DNA from: Diprion similis
Taxonomy: Eukaryota; Arthropoda; Insecta; Hymenoptera; Diprionidae
Length of the DNA: 64,000 nucleotides
NCBI RefSeq assembly: GCF_021155765.1
Contig: NC_060113.1
Location: 5,719,001 to 5,783,000 of the forward strand
Direction of reading: 5' to 3'
The position numbers and the translations under genes were made by a program. Below, in pieces: positions 1-13,600 of this stretch; within the stretch, counting starts at the first letter, position 1, and each line of letters opens with the position of its first letter. The notes under the pieces were generated by a model. The model saw only the letters and a program-made list of their open reading frames with translations, was not told the DNA's origin and did no database searches.

Positions 1-3000
1 TTTCGGCATTTTGTCCTCTCGGAATCTTTTCTTTTCAAATCCAGAATTTCAACCCCGCGAAAATGTGCACAAATATGAGTCAGTCGACTAGAAAACTCGA
101 AGATAGTTATACTGATCACTGCTCGGATCACTGTGACCAAGGTACAAATTGGATTTTTGAACACCGCAATGATTTTCCGACAAGGATCTCTTAATCTCTT
201 AAATAATCGAAAAAATGAAAAAAGACGTATTTTATCGCGACAGCTTTGTCTGCGCCAAATGTCCGAATTTAAACGTTGACGCATTTTTTGTTTTCTTTAC
301 TATTGAAAATTCTATTCTCACGTGTATTTTGACCCGTTTTATTGTTATTGACTTCCTGGATGGGTGCGGCTAGCCGCTGTCTGATTCCGCGTGCCTCGAA
401 TTTCAATCGGAAATTGGAGAAAGGAATGGATCTCAATTACGATTCGATGACTATTACACTTTGTCGTCGTCGTTGTCGTGAAACGATCGCGTCTGTCGTT
501 CAACGGTATTAACTTTTTGCTCTGCAATTTACGTTGGGAAAAATAATCGCATAAATTGAAAGTTTTGAATTGCAACAAGCCAGAAACGGATTGATAAAAG
601 AAATTTACTCTCGATTTTTTTACCGTAAATTTTCACATCAATTCTCAATCAAACTATAACTTTTCTTGTCTGCAATCCAAAAAAGTTAATTTGATTTTAC
701 ATTTCTTTTTTGGGCTTTGTTTTTTTTTCTTTTCACATCCACATTTGTTGTTGCAAAGTTCCCCAATAATTCAAAATAGTTTCTTTCCCTTCTATCATTT
801 TTTGCAACTTCCGAAGGGGAATTTACCCGATGAAGAAATCTTCAGTTCCTGGTAGTTACACAAATTTTTTGTATGCAAGATCAATTTCCTTTTTACCGGC
901 ACGCAGGATCCAGCTCGTTCGGAATCGAAGGTGGAGCTTAGCCTCCGCGGTAGCAATGCTTGAACTTACCGGCAGTCGGTAACGATCTAGAAATCGGGTT
1001 CGATCGGGCCGGCAAGTGATGCCGTTCGCGGTGAACGGATCAACCAGAAACTTCGCGACCGCGGCAGTAAAACCGATAATTTTTCCTCTCTTCTTACGAG
1101 TTTTCGTTGTTTTTTTTTGTTTTATTTTTCTCTCAGTTTCGCTCTGCATCCCCGAAATTCGAGGAATTTTTTGAATTCCGATCTATTCGAAAGATAAAAC
1201 AAAGAAACTTGTTATTCTTATTACTCTACAGCAGTTGCGAAAAAAATTTTTTCGTTGATGCTTGACCACTTTTTTACACTTCGATTTCGGAATATAAGGG
1301 ACTTTCTTATTATTGATAAAAAAAAAAAAACATACTATACATTACTCTTTAGACGAATTATATAACAAGAGAGATTATGATGTATCATGATCTATATGCG
1401 AGATTTCACACGATGAATTTGTAAGTCTAGCTTTATTAAGCCACTAAGATTTCGCTACTAAAGATAAAAGTTGATTTTTTCAAAACCGTTTTTTCAATAT
1501 TTGAATGGAAAATACGATGTGTTTTGTAGATAAAATATTGATCTTACAAAGACAAACATTGATTCGAAAAAATTGTACTTCTAACATATTAAAGTGTTAA
1601 AAATTGTGGTTTTGTTCTGATGACAAAAATTTGGATCGAATTTTGTTTGCTGTATAATGTTATTCAGTCGAAGTTAGGCTTTTTTGATGGAATTGTTTTT
1701 CGATCGGTAACCACTTGTAATGATGCCCGTATTCAGATAGTCGTTAAAATTATTTCGGGAACATTTTAACGAGCAAAGCACGTGGCCTGGAGTAACACGC
1801 GTGTCTCACGCGTTCCGGACTCACTCAAAAGACTTTCACCTTGCAAACTGGGCCACATTGGCGGGGCAGAATAAGTGGCATTTACGCGTCACTGTTACTT
1901 TTTATTTGTTTCTTCTTCTTCTTATATTCGATGTTATATTTTCTGTTGTCACGCGCCGGAATTTCAACCCACGTGAGCTAGAAACAATTTTGAATAATCA
2001 AAAATTGAGTTCATATGAATATTGTAAAATATATTATAAATTCCATCACGCGTTCTCGCTGAACCGGAAACGCCGGATCATTCCTCAAGATTGATTCGTT
2101 AACCACGTCAAATCACAATAGGATTAAATGTTACGCCATTTCAATTATCCACGGGATTCAATGACTTTTTTTCTATTGTGCTTTGATCTGCGTTATGACA
2201 CAGGAACGTCCGACATGATTTTCTCATCTTATCACTGCAGGGCCGAGTTTTAGTGTCTCGAGCTCGATCGAAAGTGCAATTTTGGAATTTAAATTCAGGT
2301 CAAAATAAAAGGATTAATCAACCAATCGCATGAATTAGCTTGAACGTTGAAAAGTTTCAAGAAAATTTTTTACAATCTGATCAAAACTCTGTGATTTTTT
2401 TGGTGTGACTTTGAATCCACAATCGAGTTATAGAATGTTTATTAAATTTCGCGTACAATTATCAAGAGCTTGTGCAAAATCTGTAGAATAAATCGCAAAT
2501 TTATTTCAAAAACTTTCTCGAATTTCGAGGAGTAAATATCGGAGCCTTTGGACTGACCTAATGATTGCGACAAAACTTTGAAAAACTAAGAAGATATGCA
2601 GACTTTGCGGACTTGAAAAATACGGGGAAAAAAATTCATTGGAACTCCAAATTTCTAAATGTTATTACGCAACTTTAACCGGTCAGAGAGCTTTTCGCAA
2701 TCGAATAACGTGTCCGGATCTCTCAAACTTCGAGACATTTAAATACAACGCGATCGGTTTATTGCGAAATAGAGCACTGATTGATACGGGAGATTTTGCT
2801 TCTGACGTGGGTTGTAACAATCGACCTTAAGTGACGTCTGGCATCGGTTGTCATGACTCACTTGGGCGTTCCTGGTGGATTTGATGAATGATATCTAAAT
2901 ACATGTATGACTATTCGATGGAAAGACTGGTCGAAAATTTTTTTTGTTTTACTCTTTCTTTCTTATCGCAGTAAACGAAGAATTCAACTTTCGATTTACT

Positions 3001-6000
3001 TGACTATATATCACTCAATTTCGTTCGAAACATAGTTAGTTTGCTTTAAATATAATACTTTAATCTAGTTTTTGAATTCATTTGAACCAGCACACTTTCG
3101 ATTCGATTCAATTAAAAACCTATTTTGTCCAATGGACTGAATATTTGTATCAAGAACTATGTACTGAAATAATTCGAATTTTTCGAATGAAATGAGTTTT
3201 ATTTTTTTTTGAGAGAGCATCATTCCACGAAAGTAAAAAATACTCGTCGAGCACTCCAATTCGAGTTTGTCCGAAAAATGCTAACCATTTGTATCTAAGC
3301 TGATTTAGAATAAACAAATTTTTTGATTCAAACAAATCGTGTGAACAGCATTTTCTTCCAGCGTATCCTGCTTTTTATGCAAGAAATCAGTTTCGTATCG
3401 GATCAGAAAGAGCCGGTCTGCAGTAGAAAAGAAGGTGTTGCAGAATGCGTAATATCGAAGTGCGATATTTGCATGTTGTATCGACACGGCAAACTGTGGG
3501 TGGCCTCCTTACTTCACGATTGGTATCAAGGACGCCATGATAGATTTAACGTCTTGTATACAAGATCGCATACGCATGTACGCTTGTTTTAAAAATAAGA
3601 ACAACAATAAAAGATCGTACAATTCGTTCGGTCAACAGGTCTGCACACCTAACGGTATAAATCTGCGCGTATAATTCTACCTGTAGAAAGTATTGAAACA
3701 GACTCTTTCGTAATCGCTATATACATACAAATAAGGTATACCTACGTGGTTTTCGTACACCCGCTTACGTCTCCCGAAACGACCACTCATGTCGGCCGAA
3801 AGTAATTCATCTCTGACGTAAAGTGATTTTTCTTTTTCCACATTTTCTGTTGGAAATATAACAAGCGAATGAGGAGATAGAGACTGACTATAAAGATAGA
3901 CTTAAAACATTGACTGAGTTGACTCTCTAGACATTTGCTATTCTATGGTCTTCTTCTAGTCTAACTATAAAGATAGACTTGAGAAATAGACTGAATTGAA
4001 CATGTGGACATTTGTTATTCAATTATCTTTTTCTAGGCTAACTATAAAGATAGACTTGAGGAATAGACTGAGTTGACCTTCTAGACATTTGTTATTTTAT
4101 GATCTACTTCTAGTCTAACTATAAAGATAGACTTGAGGAATAGACTGAATTAATCATCTGGACATTTTTTATTCTATGATCTTTTTCTAGACTAACTATA
4201 AAGATAGACTTTAGAGATAGACTGAGTTGACCCTCTAGATATTTTTTATTTTATGGTCTTCTCGAAAGCTTTAAAGCAATGCCTTGTTGTAACCGACGCC
4301 ATCAGTAAAGCTAAAGTAGACGCTATGCTAATTGTTCAAGTTCTACGTCTTGTTATATCGTAATAAATACATTCTAAAGGTTGAAGTGTTTCGTTATATA
4401 TATCCTGTCCCATGATAATCCTTATAAAAAATGTAGGTTTCCAACTCATCTTCCGTTCCGGTTTCAATTCAAAAAACTAACTTTTCGCAAATTCCATATT
4501 GCTTGTCTAACTCTAATTTTATTCATAACGTTTAATTGCAATACTTTTTTGGAGAAAGATCAAATACTCTTATGTCCGTCCATTTTTTTTTTTTTTTTCC
4601 GATACGAAATATTTTATCTATCTTATTTAAGGCCATAAGAAAGGCTTTCGGTTACTCTCGACATTGAAGTACAATGCCGGAAATAAATTCAGAGCGATGC
4701 AGGCAGGTTCGAGGATAGAAAGGCAGCCTGAAGATGACGGGTTTAAATTTCTAACTCTAAGAACCAGTTTGGATGGACTGCACGGTTGTTTTTACGCCTG
4801 CATAATATGGAGACGTGGGCAGCAGCACGTGCTACTGCTTAATAAAACCGATCACGTAAAATGGCCTAGTAATAAAAAATGTCACCCTGTGCGCCGAAGC
4901 ATCTATTTTACTTCTCAAAAACGTGAGGATTGCTATAATTAGCGTCAGATTAATCAGGTATAAAATTAATTTATGCCCAATTTTGAGGCGCTGTAATGCA
5001 CTTCGTGAGGAAATAATAAAACACCGCACGCGACTTGAATTCCTGATTAGAATCTACTCCACCGGCTGTTAGATAATGACACTTGTAACGTGAATTGTCT
5101 TATTGTTAAACAGTTGGTGAAATTAGGGAAAAACATTGAAATCCTGATTCCGACCTACATTTCGGTGTGAAGTTTAAACTTTTCCATTTAACTTTATTTT
5201 TCTTTCAAACACCAAAATTGAGGAAATTTCTCAAATTTCTTGGCACCCATATTTAGGGTCAACGACTATCATGATTACGACATATGGAAAGACGTAATGA
5301 ATATCCGAGGTTTATTAGAAGTCACGCAATAGAAAATTAATCTTCTTAAGTTCTTACGTGTGTTCCTTATACGTATAGATCTACGTATCTTACATAGCTC
5401 TGATATATGGACGAAATCTACGCGAAACCCAATACTCATTGAGAAATAAAAGCTGTTGGCTTTGGTTCGGCTTCGTATAAAGTAAGAACCGTTGCCGTGG
5501 TATAAAAATCGCATTTGTGATCGTAACATAACCGAGTCGGTATTATAATACCTGGTATTGCGATATCACGGGTATTCATGCAGCTGTCAGCAGATCCTGG
5601 GAGCGAATAATTAATTTGTTGTTACGAAAAATATTAATCACGCTAACGTTCTTTCTGTTCGTTGATCGTATTCTACAAATTTTTACGACATGAAGCTAAG
5701 CTTCAGTTTTACCATAAAAATGAAATGAAATTATGAAAACAATGAAATGAAAGTATTTGTAGTTCATTTGATATTGATGAAACGAGATTCAATTAATTGA
5801 CGTTTCATCATTTTCGCGGATTATCAGATTTTGAATCTATCGAATAATTTGCAACGGGCGAATCTTAACATTTCGTCTGATCAAATTTCATTTCAAATTT
5901 CACTACAAAAGTGAAATTTCTTTCTTTATTGTAAAACAAAATCCGATATCTCTTTTAAATAAATTAAGCACTATATTCATCGGAGTATAAAAGCATAATA

Positions 6001-8260
6001 GAAATCCCACTTAGTCGCGTGAATAAATGAAATATTTGGCATAATTGGAAAAAACATTTTCATCAAAAGTAAAATCTATATGCTCTACTTCACTGATAAA
6101 AATTGACAGGTTTCAATGATAAAATTACGAATGCATTTCCTTATTCTTCTTATACTTACAATGTAAATTCGAAGTTATATTAATGGAATGTTTATATTCA
6201 TACGAATTATTTTCTGTGTGTACAAAATTGCTCTATTATCTAAAAACAGAAAAAAAAAAACATTCCCAACCAATATTCAGCCACGTCATTTTGTAAATTT
6301 GGCATGTTTTTAACCGGAATCGGAAATCGACTCGGTCATCCTAAATCATGAAAAATCGGTTTTCTACGTCTCATGGCAAAGGAATATCGAAAGCTGGTGC
6401 GAATCGCGTTGCGTGCGAGGCTTTTATACGATTTGGTCAATTCGATCGGGGGGATCGGATCGGCTTCCATATTGCGCAACCCGGTTAGGAACCCCGGGGG
6501 GCAAAAAACCACGCCCCAGATTTTGGCGGGGTCTTCGGCCAGCCGAAGAGGTCACGTGGCCTCTGATCCACTTTTTCGTGTTCATGTAACTCACGGCTGA
6601 GAGAACCTGGCGACTCATTAGCCTGAAAAAATTGCGCAACGTTACAGCAACTTGTTTATGAACCCATACAGCCGTAGCCCACCTGACGGATGATTTCATC
6701 CTTGTTTCTTGATGCTCTCCTCCCTCTTATTATTCCTCGGATTGCACATGCAGGTTTCCGTTTTGCACGATGCATTTGCGTGCAGTTCAAAGCCGTCTCA
6801 ATTTCTCTTCATGCAATTTCGATTCGCATTTGTATGAATTATTTTTGCGATACGTGTATCCCGGTTTTTCTTATCTGCTGGTAAAATTCTTTCGTACGAA
6901 CGCTGCCACGCCTCAGTCCTGAATTAATGCGAAAACGAAACCCACGATATCGCGGCGAAATTACCTTACCCTAAATTATACTCGACAGCCTAATTATTGT
7001 CGTCGAATTCCAAAAGTAATCCCATTAATTATCGACCACAGCTGCAACGCTCCGCCTTTTAATTTGCACCGAGTAACCGCATGCAGAAATAAATAGCGAA
7101 CTACAAAGAAAAAGAAAAAAAAAAAAAAAAACACCTTGAATAACCAAACAAAAAGATCAAATACAATGAATCGATCTTACTTCTCCACGTCTCCTTCATC
7201 TTAATTAAAGTAATTACTGCGTTAAAATCTACCGAGTAAATATGTCCTCAAATATGAAAAATTGAGATTTAAAAGCCTGTAGTAATTACACGAATTTACT
7301 GCGTCGTTAAGATCAGAATTATTTTCTGTCCGTTCGTTTGTAAAAAAGAAAGTAACTAGGATTTGCCACAACGTGACAGGAATTAGCCGCGAACCAATAA
7401 CTCCGGCTTTCCATGCTTACGACTAGTAAGAAATTGACGATAAACTGGGATGAAAATCAAAGAGTAAACGCGAAGGTGAAAAGTCTTCATTACTCGAAAA
7501 GAACTGTAACGATTATGTCTGCGAATAAATTAGACTTCTTGACTAATTTATGGAGCATGTTTTATATAATAATTTGCAGCGTTTCAGACGATTTTTTCTT
7601 CTCTTTCTCCCTCCTCATTTTCCTTTTATTATTTTTTTTTCTTCCACCTGCAAGTGACAAAGGGTAACAAACCGGAATGAGAGTCAGCCAACTGACACCA
7701 AAGCTGCAACTGGTCAAGCAAGTCCGGCTTGCATTATTCATGCTGACCTTCTGAGGGATTGCATAAATGTACAAATGCGCGTCTCGCTTTTGTTCAGGGA
7801 AGAAATTTTGAAACAAACCACTTACGAATGCGAGATTATACCTGCGCGAGTTGTTTACGGGGCTATAAAATTTCACGTATCCATTTCATGTACTATTATA
7901 TCAAACGATCCGAAATCTAGTTTCTAACAGGAGAAAACTTCCTCGGTATAAAACAAAGATTTCGTTCACGTTTCCATTTCAGCTGAATTTTTCCACATCC
8001 GTGAAAACTCGGTACTTTCGTTAGAATTTCTACATATATCAGGAGTATTAGAACAAAATGAAATGCGATTTGTTTTGTTTTTATTTTGGGATCGATTCGT
8101 ATAGATTTACGCAGGCGATTACGGTGTGAGGCTTTCTATCAGATATCGCGTTGGATTATTACGGGCATACAACTAGGTGCAAAATTTCGGCCGGGTATCG
8201 CCGTCGGCAAACCGGGCCCAGAGACTTCAAGTGAGAGGAGAAACAAAATTCACCGAATGC
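1..8260. other. Gene-free AT-rich stretch left of CPR1
   Basis: I see no convincing gene on either strand. The open frames here are short (under about 105 codons), lack domain signatures and have no consistent splice or promoter context. The stretch contains a 77-bp minisatellite (3887-4264), several short A/T homopolymers, and a GC-richer island around 6440-6560 with a minus-strand TATA-like motif (6421-6428) that is treated as a finding. A gene with many small exons could be missed by eye. Confidence 0.6.
3887..4264. repeat. 77-bp minisatellite, five copies
   Basis: The motif ACTATAAAGATAGACTT recurs at 3887, 3964, 4041, 4118 and 4195, a period of exactly 77 bp. Each unit continues with a diverged block containing TAGACTGA, GACATTT and a CT-rich end (CTTTTTCTAG or similar). 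Copies differ by scattered substitutions but not in length. The last copy decays at about 4264. Confidence 0.93.
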
Positions 8261-8269
8261 TGGGATAGA

Positions 8270-8306
8270 TATATAAGCAAGAGGGAACATGACACACAGC
8301 ATCAGT
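8270..8306 (+). promoter_or_regulatory. CPR1 core promoter (TATA + Inr)
   Basis: TATATAAG at 8270-8277 is followed by the arthropod initiator TCAGT at 8302-8306. The initiator A is 34 bp from the start of the TATA box, as in most of the other CPR genes here. Transcription is predicted to start near 8304, giving a 5' UTR of about 38 nt. Confidence 0.8.
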
Positions 8307-8341
8307 TTACCGACAAACACGATCTAAGCACAACACCAGAA

Positions 8342-9982
8342 ATGGCATTCAAGGTGAGAGAGGAACTCGGAATAAGTCTTCCACATCCGAAATTTAGACA
8401 ATTAAAAAAAAAAAATTCTGCAATTTTTATACCGTCCAGGTTAAATCTTTCGGTGTGAAATCAGAGTTCATCATATTTGTGGAACTGATTTGGTTCAAAG
8501 AAATGCTCAGGTTTTTTAGAAAAGGAGAATTTGTTTCGTTAACCGAGTGTGTGTTTAAGAAGTTTGAATTTATAAAACAGATTTGTACCGTATTTTATTT
8601 AAATATGAATTCTAACACTGAAAAACAAATATTCGAACCGAATTTCACGAGGCTGGTGATGTCAAATTTAGTATCTCTTCTTATCAATTCTATATATTAG
8701 CAAGCTACGACAAGTTTCCAAAAAGTTGAAGAAAAAATAAAATATCGCTATAGTAAATTGGAGTTTAGATATCAATATTTTATTTATCTATAAAAACCGT
8801 CTTAATTCTTGCAAATTTTCTGAAATAGATCTTTTATAAAATTCTGTATACATGATGAATTTCTAACGACTGAATAATCCGTCGTTTGCTAAAATTTAAT
8901 GCGCATGCGCGAAAGTTCGAGAGCAGTTGTTTTCCAGGGTGACCAACGGTTGTAAATTTAGACAACAATTCGCCGCGATGTATCTAACCTCAAACATGTT
9001 TAACAGCTGTCGATGTTGAGCACAACAACTAGCGACAAATATAAAGATTTTCGAGATCGGGTTCACGACGATTGGTCGCCCCGGCAAACAACTGCGCTCG
9101 AATTATAGCGCATGCGCACTAAATTTTAATATCCGCACCGAACCATTTAGTAGTCAGAAATTCACCCTGTATATTACTAAATGACTTTCAATCTAATCAA
9201 TTATTATATACTCGATTCGTGACTAAAATTCGACATTGAAGAAGTTTGAAACAGAAGTCTAGCTTCGATACTCGATACACTCCATTACTTGATCATGAGT
9301 ATTTACGTTGATCTAATCACCTCTGGAGTACAATTCGTTGTAGCCATAGCGGTAACGAATATGGCCACAACTTATGGTACTAAGGTGAACAAAAAAGGTG
9401 AACAAAAATCTACTTTATCACGTGAGCCAAGAAGTATTGATTCTCGACTCACCCGCCACCTCCATATGGAGTCCAACAAACTTGCCTCATCGACGAAATT
9501 CAACGATTCCTAAATTAAAAAAAAAAAAAACCCCATATTTGTTTCAGCTCATCGCCCTCGCCGCCCTCGTGGCCGTCGCCAACGCCGGAGTCCTCGCTCC
9601 CGCCCCCCTGGCCTACCATGCTGCCCCCGCCTACGGCTACGCCGCCCCCATCGCCAAGGCCGTCGACGCCGACTACGACCCCAACCCCCAGTACAGCTAC
9701 TCCTACGACGTCCACGACACCCTGACCGGAGACGCCAAGAGCCAGCAGGAAACCCGCAACGGAGACTCCGTCGAGGGCAGCTACTCCCTGATCGAGGCTG
9801 ACGGAACCCGTCGCGTCGTCCACTACACCGCTGACCCCCACAACGGATTCAACGCCGTCGTTGAGAAGGAACCTGCAGGCCACGGACACGTCGTCCCCAA
9901 GTACGCACCAGCCCCCGTCAAGGTCGCCGCCCCCGCTGCCCACGTCAGCTACGCTGCCCCCGCTCACGGATACTACCACTGA
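8342..9982 (+). CDS. CPR1: RR-2 cuticular protein, 148 aa
   Basis: A secreted chitin-binding structural protein of the cuticle. The coding exons are 8342-8353 (MAFK, then donor GTGAGA) and 9548-9982 (after the acceptor TTTCAG), joined in phase 0. Residues 1-17 form a signal peptide ([13 protein letters not shown]). The RR-2 domain covers about 46-113 and shows [16 protein letters not shown], the [11 protein letters not shown] core, [13 protein letters not shown] and [13 protein letters not shown]. The tail is short, Ala/Pro/Val-rich and ends YYH. AATAAA lies 50 bp past the stop. An open frame starting at 9398 runs through the intron, but it bypasses a clean acceptor and would lose the signal peptide start, so I reject it. 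The 1.19-kb intron contains a MITE. Closest relatives in the window are CPR10 and CPR11. The family is certain; expression stage is not visible. Confidence 0.95.
8890..9129. mobile_element. MITE-like element inside the CPR1 intron, about 240 bp
   Basis: The left end reads TAAAATTTAATGCGCATGCG and the right end, reverse-complemented, TAAAATTTAGTGCGCATGCG. The inverted similarity continues inward for about 65-70 bp on each side (GAGCAGTTGTTTTCC against GCGCAGTTGTTTGCC). There is no open frame of note, so this is a non-autonomous terminal-inverted-repeat element. Superfamily not determined; no clear target-site duplication seen. Confidence 0.8.
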
Positions 9983-10034
9983 TATGTTTAGTTTAGGAGA
10001 CTTGAATAGCGCTTTTATTTTATAATTTCCTGTA

Positions 10035-10040
10035 AATAAA
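10035..10040 (+). terminator. CPR1 poly(A) signal
   Basis: Canonical AATAAA 53 nt beyond the CPR1 stop codon. Confidence 0.8.
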
Positions 10041-10316
10041 CCTTATTTACCAATTAATAGTACGGTGTTGTAAACGGTTATTTTGTCCATTGCCTGAAAC
10101 CGTGTCTTCGTATTTGAATTCGAAGATTTATTATCACTCTGAGTGAAATTGGAGACGGAATAGGGATGCGAGAATCTCTTCACGTCGTTGTAACGACGGA
10201 TGATAATGTGACAGTGTTACTTGGAGACAATTGTTTCATTTGGTAACTGGTTTGTTGTTCAGTTTCTTATCCGATGCTTGATATTTTAAATTGCATTGAT
10301 TATAATAGCTATTTAT

Positions 10317-10439
10317 GTGGCATGCCCGTAAACCGCCTGTTTTTTTGGCGAGGATAAAGATTTCAGGACGAGCTGAAGGCGAGCCGGAAGCGAGTACTGA
10401 AATTATCCGAGCCAAAAAACGGTTTACGGGCATGCCACG
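10317..10439. repeat. Foldback hairpin, about 123 bp
   Basis: The left arm starts GTGGCATGCCCGTAAACCG and the right arm ends with its perfect complement CGGTTTACGGGCATGCCAC. The similarity continues inward as GGCGAGGATAAAGATTTCAG against CTGAAATTATCCGAGCC. The loop is GC-rich (GAGCTGAAGGCGAGCCGG). This is probably a short non-autonomous mobile element or the remnant of one. Confidence 0.8.
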
Positions 10440-10441
10440 TG

Positions 10442-10683
10442 CAATATTTTTTACGGTATGGGCATTGAAAAGTAAAACGAAAAGTGAGGTTATGTCACGA
10501 TCTGTTCGACGAAGCTACTTTATTCGGCAGTTTGGGATGCGCACTTCGAACTGCGCATCAAAACTACGGAATAAAGACTTTATTCCGCAACTTTGTTCGC
10601 TGCCGTATAAAGCGTCACTTTACGGAACGAAAACTGCCACAAAAAGTCGACTTTTCAATGCCCAGGCCGTAAAAAAATTATTG
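10442..10683. mobile_element. Second foldback/MITE-like element, about 240 bp
   Basis: The arms CAATATTTTTTACGG..TGGGCATTGAAAAGT (left) and the inverse of CTTTTCAATGCCCAGGCCGT (right, 10649-10683) pair over about 33 bp. The interior holds a central palindrome, GATGCGCA..TGCGCATC, and repeated TTTATTCCG-type stems. It starts immediately after the hairpin at 10317-10439, so the two may be one composite insertion. Chance open frames cross it; none is coding. Confidence 0.72.
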
Positions 10684-13600
10684 TCTTCACTGTTCCACCA
10701 AAATTGAGAAAATCCAAAGTAACAAGAGCTAATACGAGTAATTAGTCGAGATTTTTATTACAATTTCCATTTAAATAACTATATTCGGTATTTTTTTAAA
10801 CCCATGTCTTCAGCACCAAAAATAGTCATTTGTACTCTGATTGAACGATCCAGAAAAGTAGGTCACTCTTTGGATATAAAACAGTCAGTGATCCAGGCAG
10901 GGGTCTGGATCGTTGAGTAAAACATCATTGATTTTAACTCAGTGAAAATTTTATCGAGGTAAATTATCAATTCTCCGGAATTTCGGCCAATGATTGAACT
11001 GGTCAACGCTTTGATGTAAAGCGGTTTAGCGAATTTATCAAATCGTTATAATTCCTAAGCTACTAAAATTTCTTTAAAAATATAATACAAAAACAGAAAA
11101 TACTGAAGTTATAAATAAAGATTTAACTCAACTTAACTACATGCTTAAAAATGGTTAAAAATTCAGTACATTCGTTCGGTTTCACTTTACGATGGCTCAT
11201 TTTGCCCCGAAGACAGTAATTTTTGCAAAAATTTAAACGTTGCAACGATATTACAAATCATGACCAATGAATGATAATGTCAATTCGAATATTAAAACCA
11301 AAATCTGTTTCAGTAAATTTGTAGAAAATAGTCTCTTGGATAAAACGAGCCATTGCAGAGTGAGATCGAACGAATTCACCCTATTCTTTATAACAATTTC
11401 CAAGCGCTTTAAAATGATTCAAAACAAAAACTTTTAAAGCTCTTGTTTATGATTCTAGTATTTTCTGTTCATTTTTTTTTCAAAGAGATTTTCGTAGCTT
11501 ATAAATAAAACATTTTAATAAATCTTCAATGTATGGCTATCTCGCAATAAAATTAATAAAAAAGTATCGGTTTCGGCCAGCCAACCTCCTAATTAATGAC
11601 CCATGGTACGCGGCCGCGTTGAACTGGTTCACAATCATCCTACAGACCGAGTTCTGTCAGGCTTTCGTTATACCTATACAAAAGTACCTACCGGTTCAAT
11701 TAACCGCTCGTGTTATCCCAAATTTAACGATCTCCTCGCAGAAAATTGGCACACTACACCACATGCAACTTGGCGTACATATCGGAGTCGTCGCCCAATC
11801 GGCCAAGGCCCGTATCTACCTTCTGCTTTTTGCAGACGTCGATATATATCTTCTCGAGAAGAAAAAGATGCCTGTACTTAAATGCCGGTTATGTGAGCTG
11901 TTGCATCCTCAGAATCTCGTTTTTTTCTCTTGCAGCGATCGAATCGACAGATCAAGTTCTTCGTTTTTTGGCACGCATCCATAATTTCCACACTACAAAG
12001 AAGTATCAAGATTTATGACTTAATATTCCAGTTTTAAAATCGTTTTCAAACAAGTTCAACATGTGAAAAGAATTGAAAAACGAATAAACCTGAAGGACTA
12101 AAATTTTGTCATTAAATAAACGGTCATTTTTCATTAACATAAGTTCGATCGGTTTCCTGAATAGAAATATCTCGTAATTATCAAGTTCTGGAATGAAATC
12201 TGCTGCTATTTTATCTCCGTTGGGGATCGTCACTTTGCAATTCGTCATCTGGTCGAAAAAAATCAAACGTTGACTGTGTTTTTTCGCTTGTGGATAATAA
12301 AACAGATATATTATGGATTACTTTTAACTAATTCATGTGACAAGATTAATTTGAACCCCCAAGAATCACGATTGGTCTCCATTAAAGTTAAAAAGTTAGG
12401 TTATGTTGCGATAAAATGGCGCCGATAACCAGGCTCTGACGTAATGAGAACATTTTTCAATAGCAGCTGATTCAGACGAAACGAAATATCTAGAAGCTTC
12501 TAGCACTTCATTTTTCTAACGCAGTATAAAACTTAACCGAAAACTGGCCTGTTCATAACCTAACCTAACCATCAGGATATTAAAACGACGCACAGGATAT
12601 TGCACTACATATTTCAAAATAGGATGTTGCGCACGTATCATCAGGCGTGAAGTACACTCAGCTTTCGAACGAATATTATTCGATTTTCAATTAATCTTTC
12701 AGCCAATTACACTAGCGAGAGAGCTCAAGAGCGCCGCAGCTAACTTCTCAATGGTTCATCATTACGTAAAGTGTAATAAGTCTGACAATGCACAGTAATT
12801 TTTCACTCTTAATTCTACTCCACAATTCGATCCAATACGCAAGCGATGAAGAGGCACACATACACAACAATTTCGGCTTGACGCAAGAATAATAACGGCA
12901 GTTATGGTCGCAACATTCGCCTTTTACGCCCATCCATAGTAACATAATATCACGATTTACATAAGCACAATTGAACGGCTTGGACGAGGCTTAGAGACTT
13001 CATTTCTTCATCTTCTTCGGTCAGGTGGCAGAGCACTCGACTAGGTAGGCGGATCCAGTTTCGTAAATCGTTCTCTCTTCATCTCGGATCGTATATACAA
13101 CACCCACGCGAAGCCGTTGACCAAGTTATATTGTCACTGAAAAATGCAACCTACCTGAATTTTGTCGATGTGCACAACTGCGGTGGGATCAAATGTTCGC
13201 GTTGCGTTTCCTGGTTTCGAAACTGGACCATCGATCTTTCGTCAACTTTCAGCAACACAGGTCGCATCCAAATCTAACGAGAAACATTATAAACAAAATG
13301 CTGGAAAATCCATACGTTTGGTACGATCAGTGACATCCTCTTTCAGAATTGACGACCAGTTTTTTACCGCATGATCAAAGACCATGTTCCTTCGTCACCG
13401 ATTAACAAAAGGTGTGTCACCCGACCTAAAACGTACATATATGTATTGTATGATCGAGTGTAATGTTTTTGGTTGTTCAAGAGTTGACTCTGGGTGTGAG
13501 AACTTGTCTCGAAGCTTCACACTCTTCTTTGCGGCGATGACGGTGGTCTGACAATTACGTAATATTGTGGTCAGTGGGAGAAGACGGTGTGCGTAAATAA

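Noticed and set aside
11529-11984. 151-codon + frame (MYGYLAIKLIKKYRF..)
   Set aside because: Two other overlapping frames of 90 codons or more cover the same bases, there is no domain or signal peptide, and no splice or promoter context supports it.
12545-12572. CCTAACCTAACC run as a telomere repeat (TTAGG)n
   Set aside because: Only about two and a half units, with ordinary sequence on both sides. Too short to indicate a telomeric insertion.
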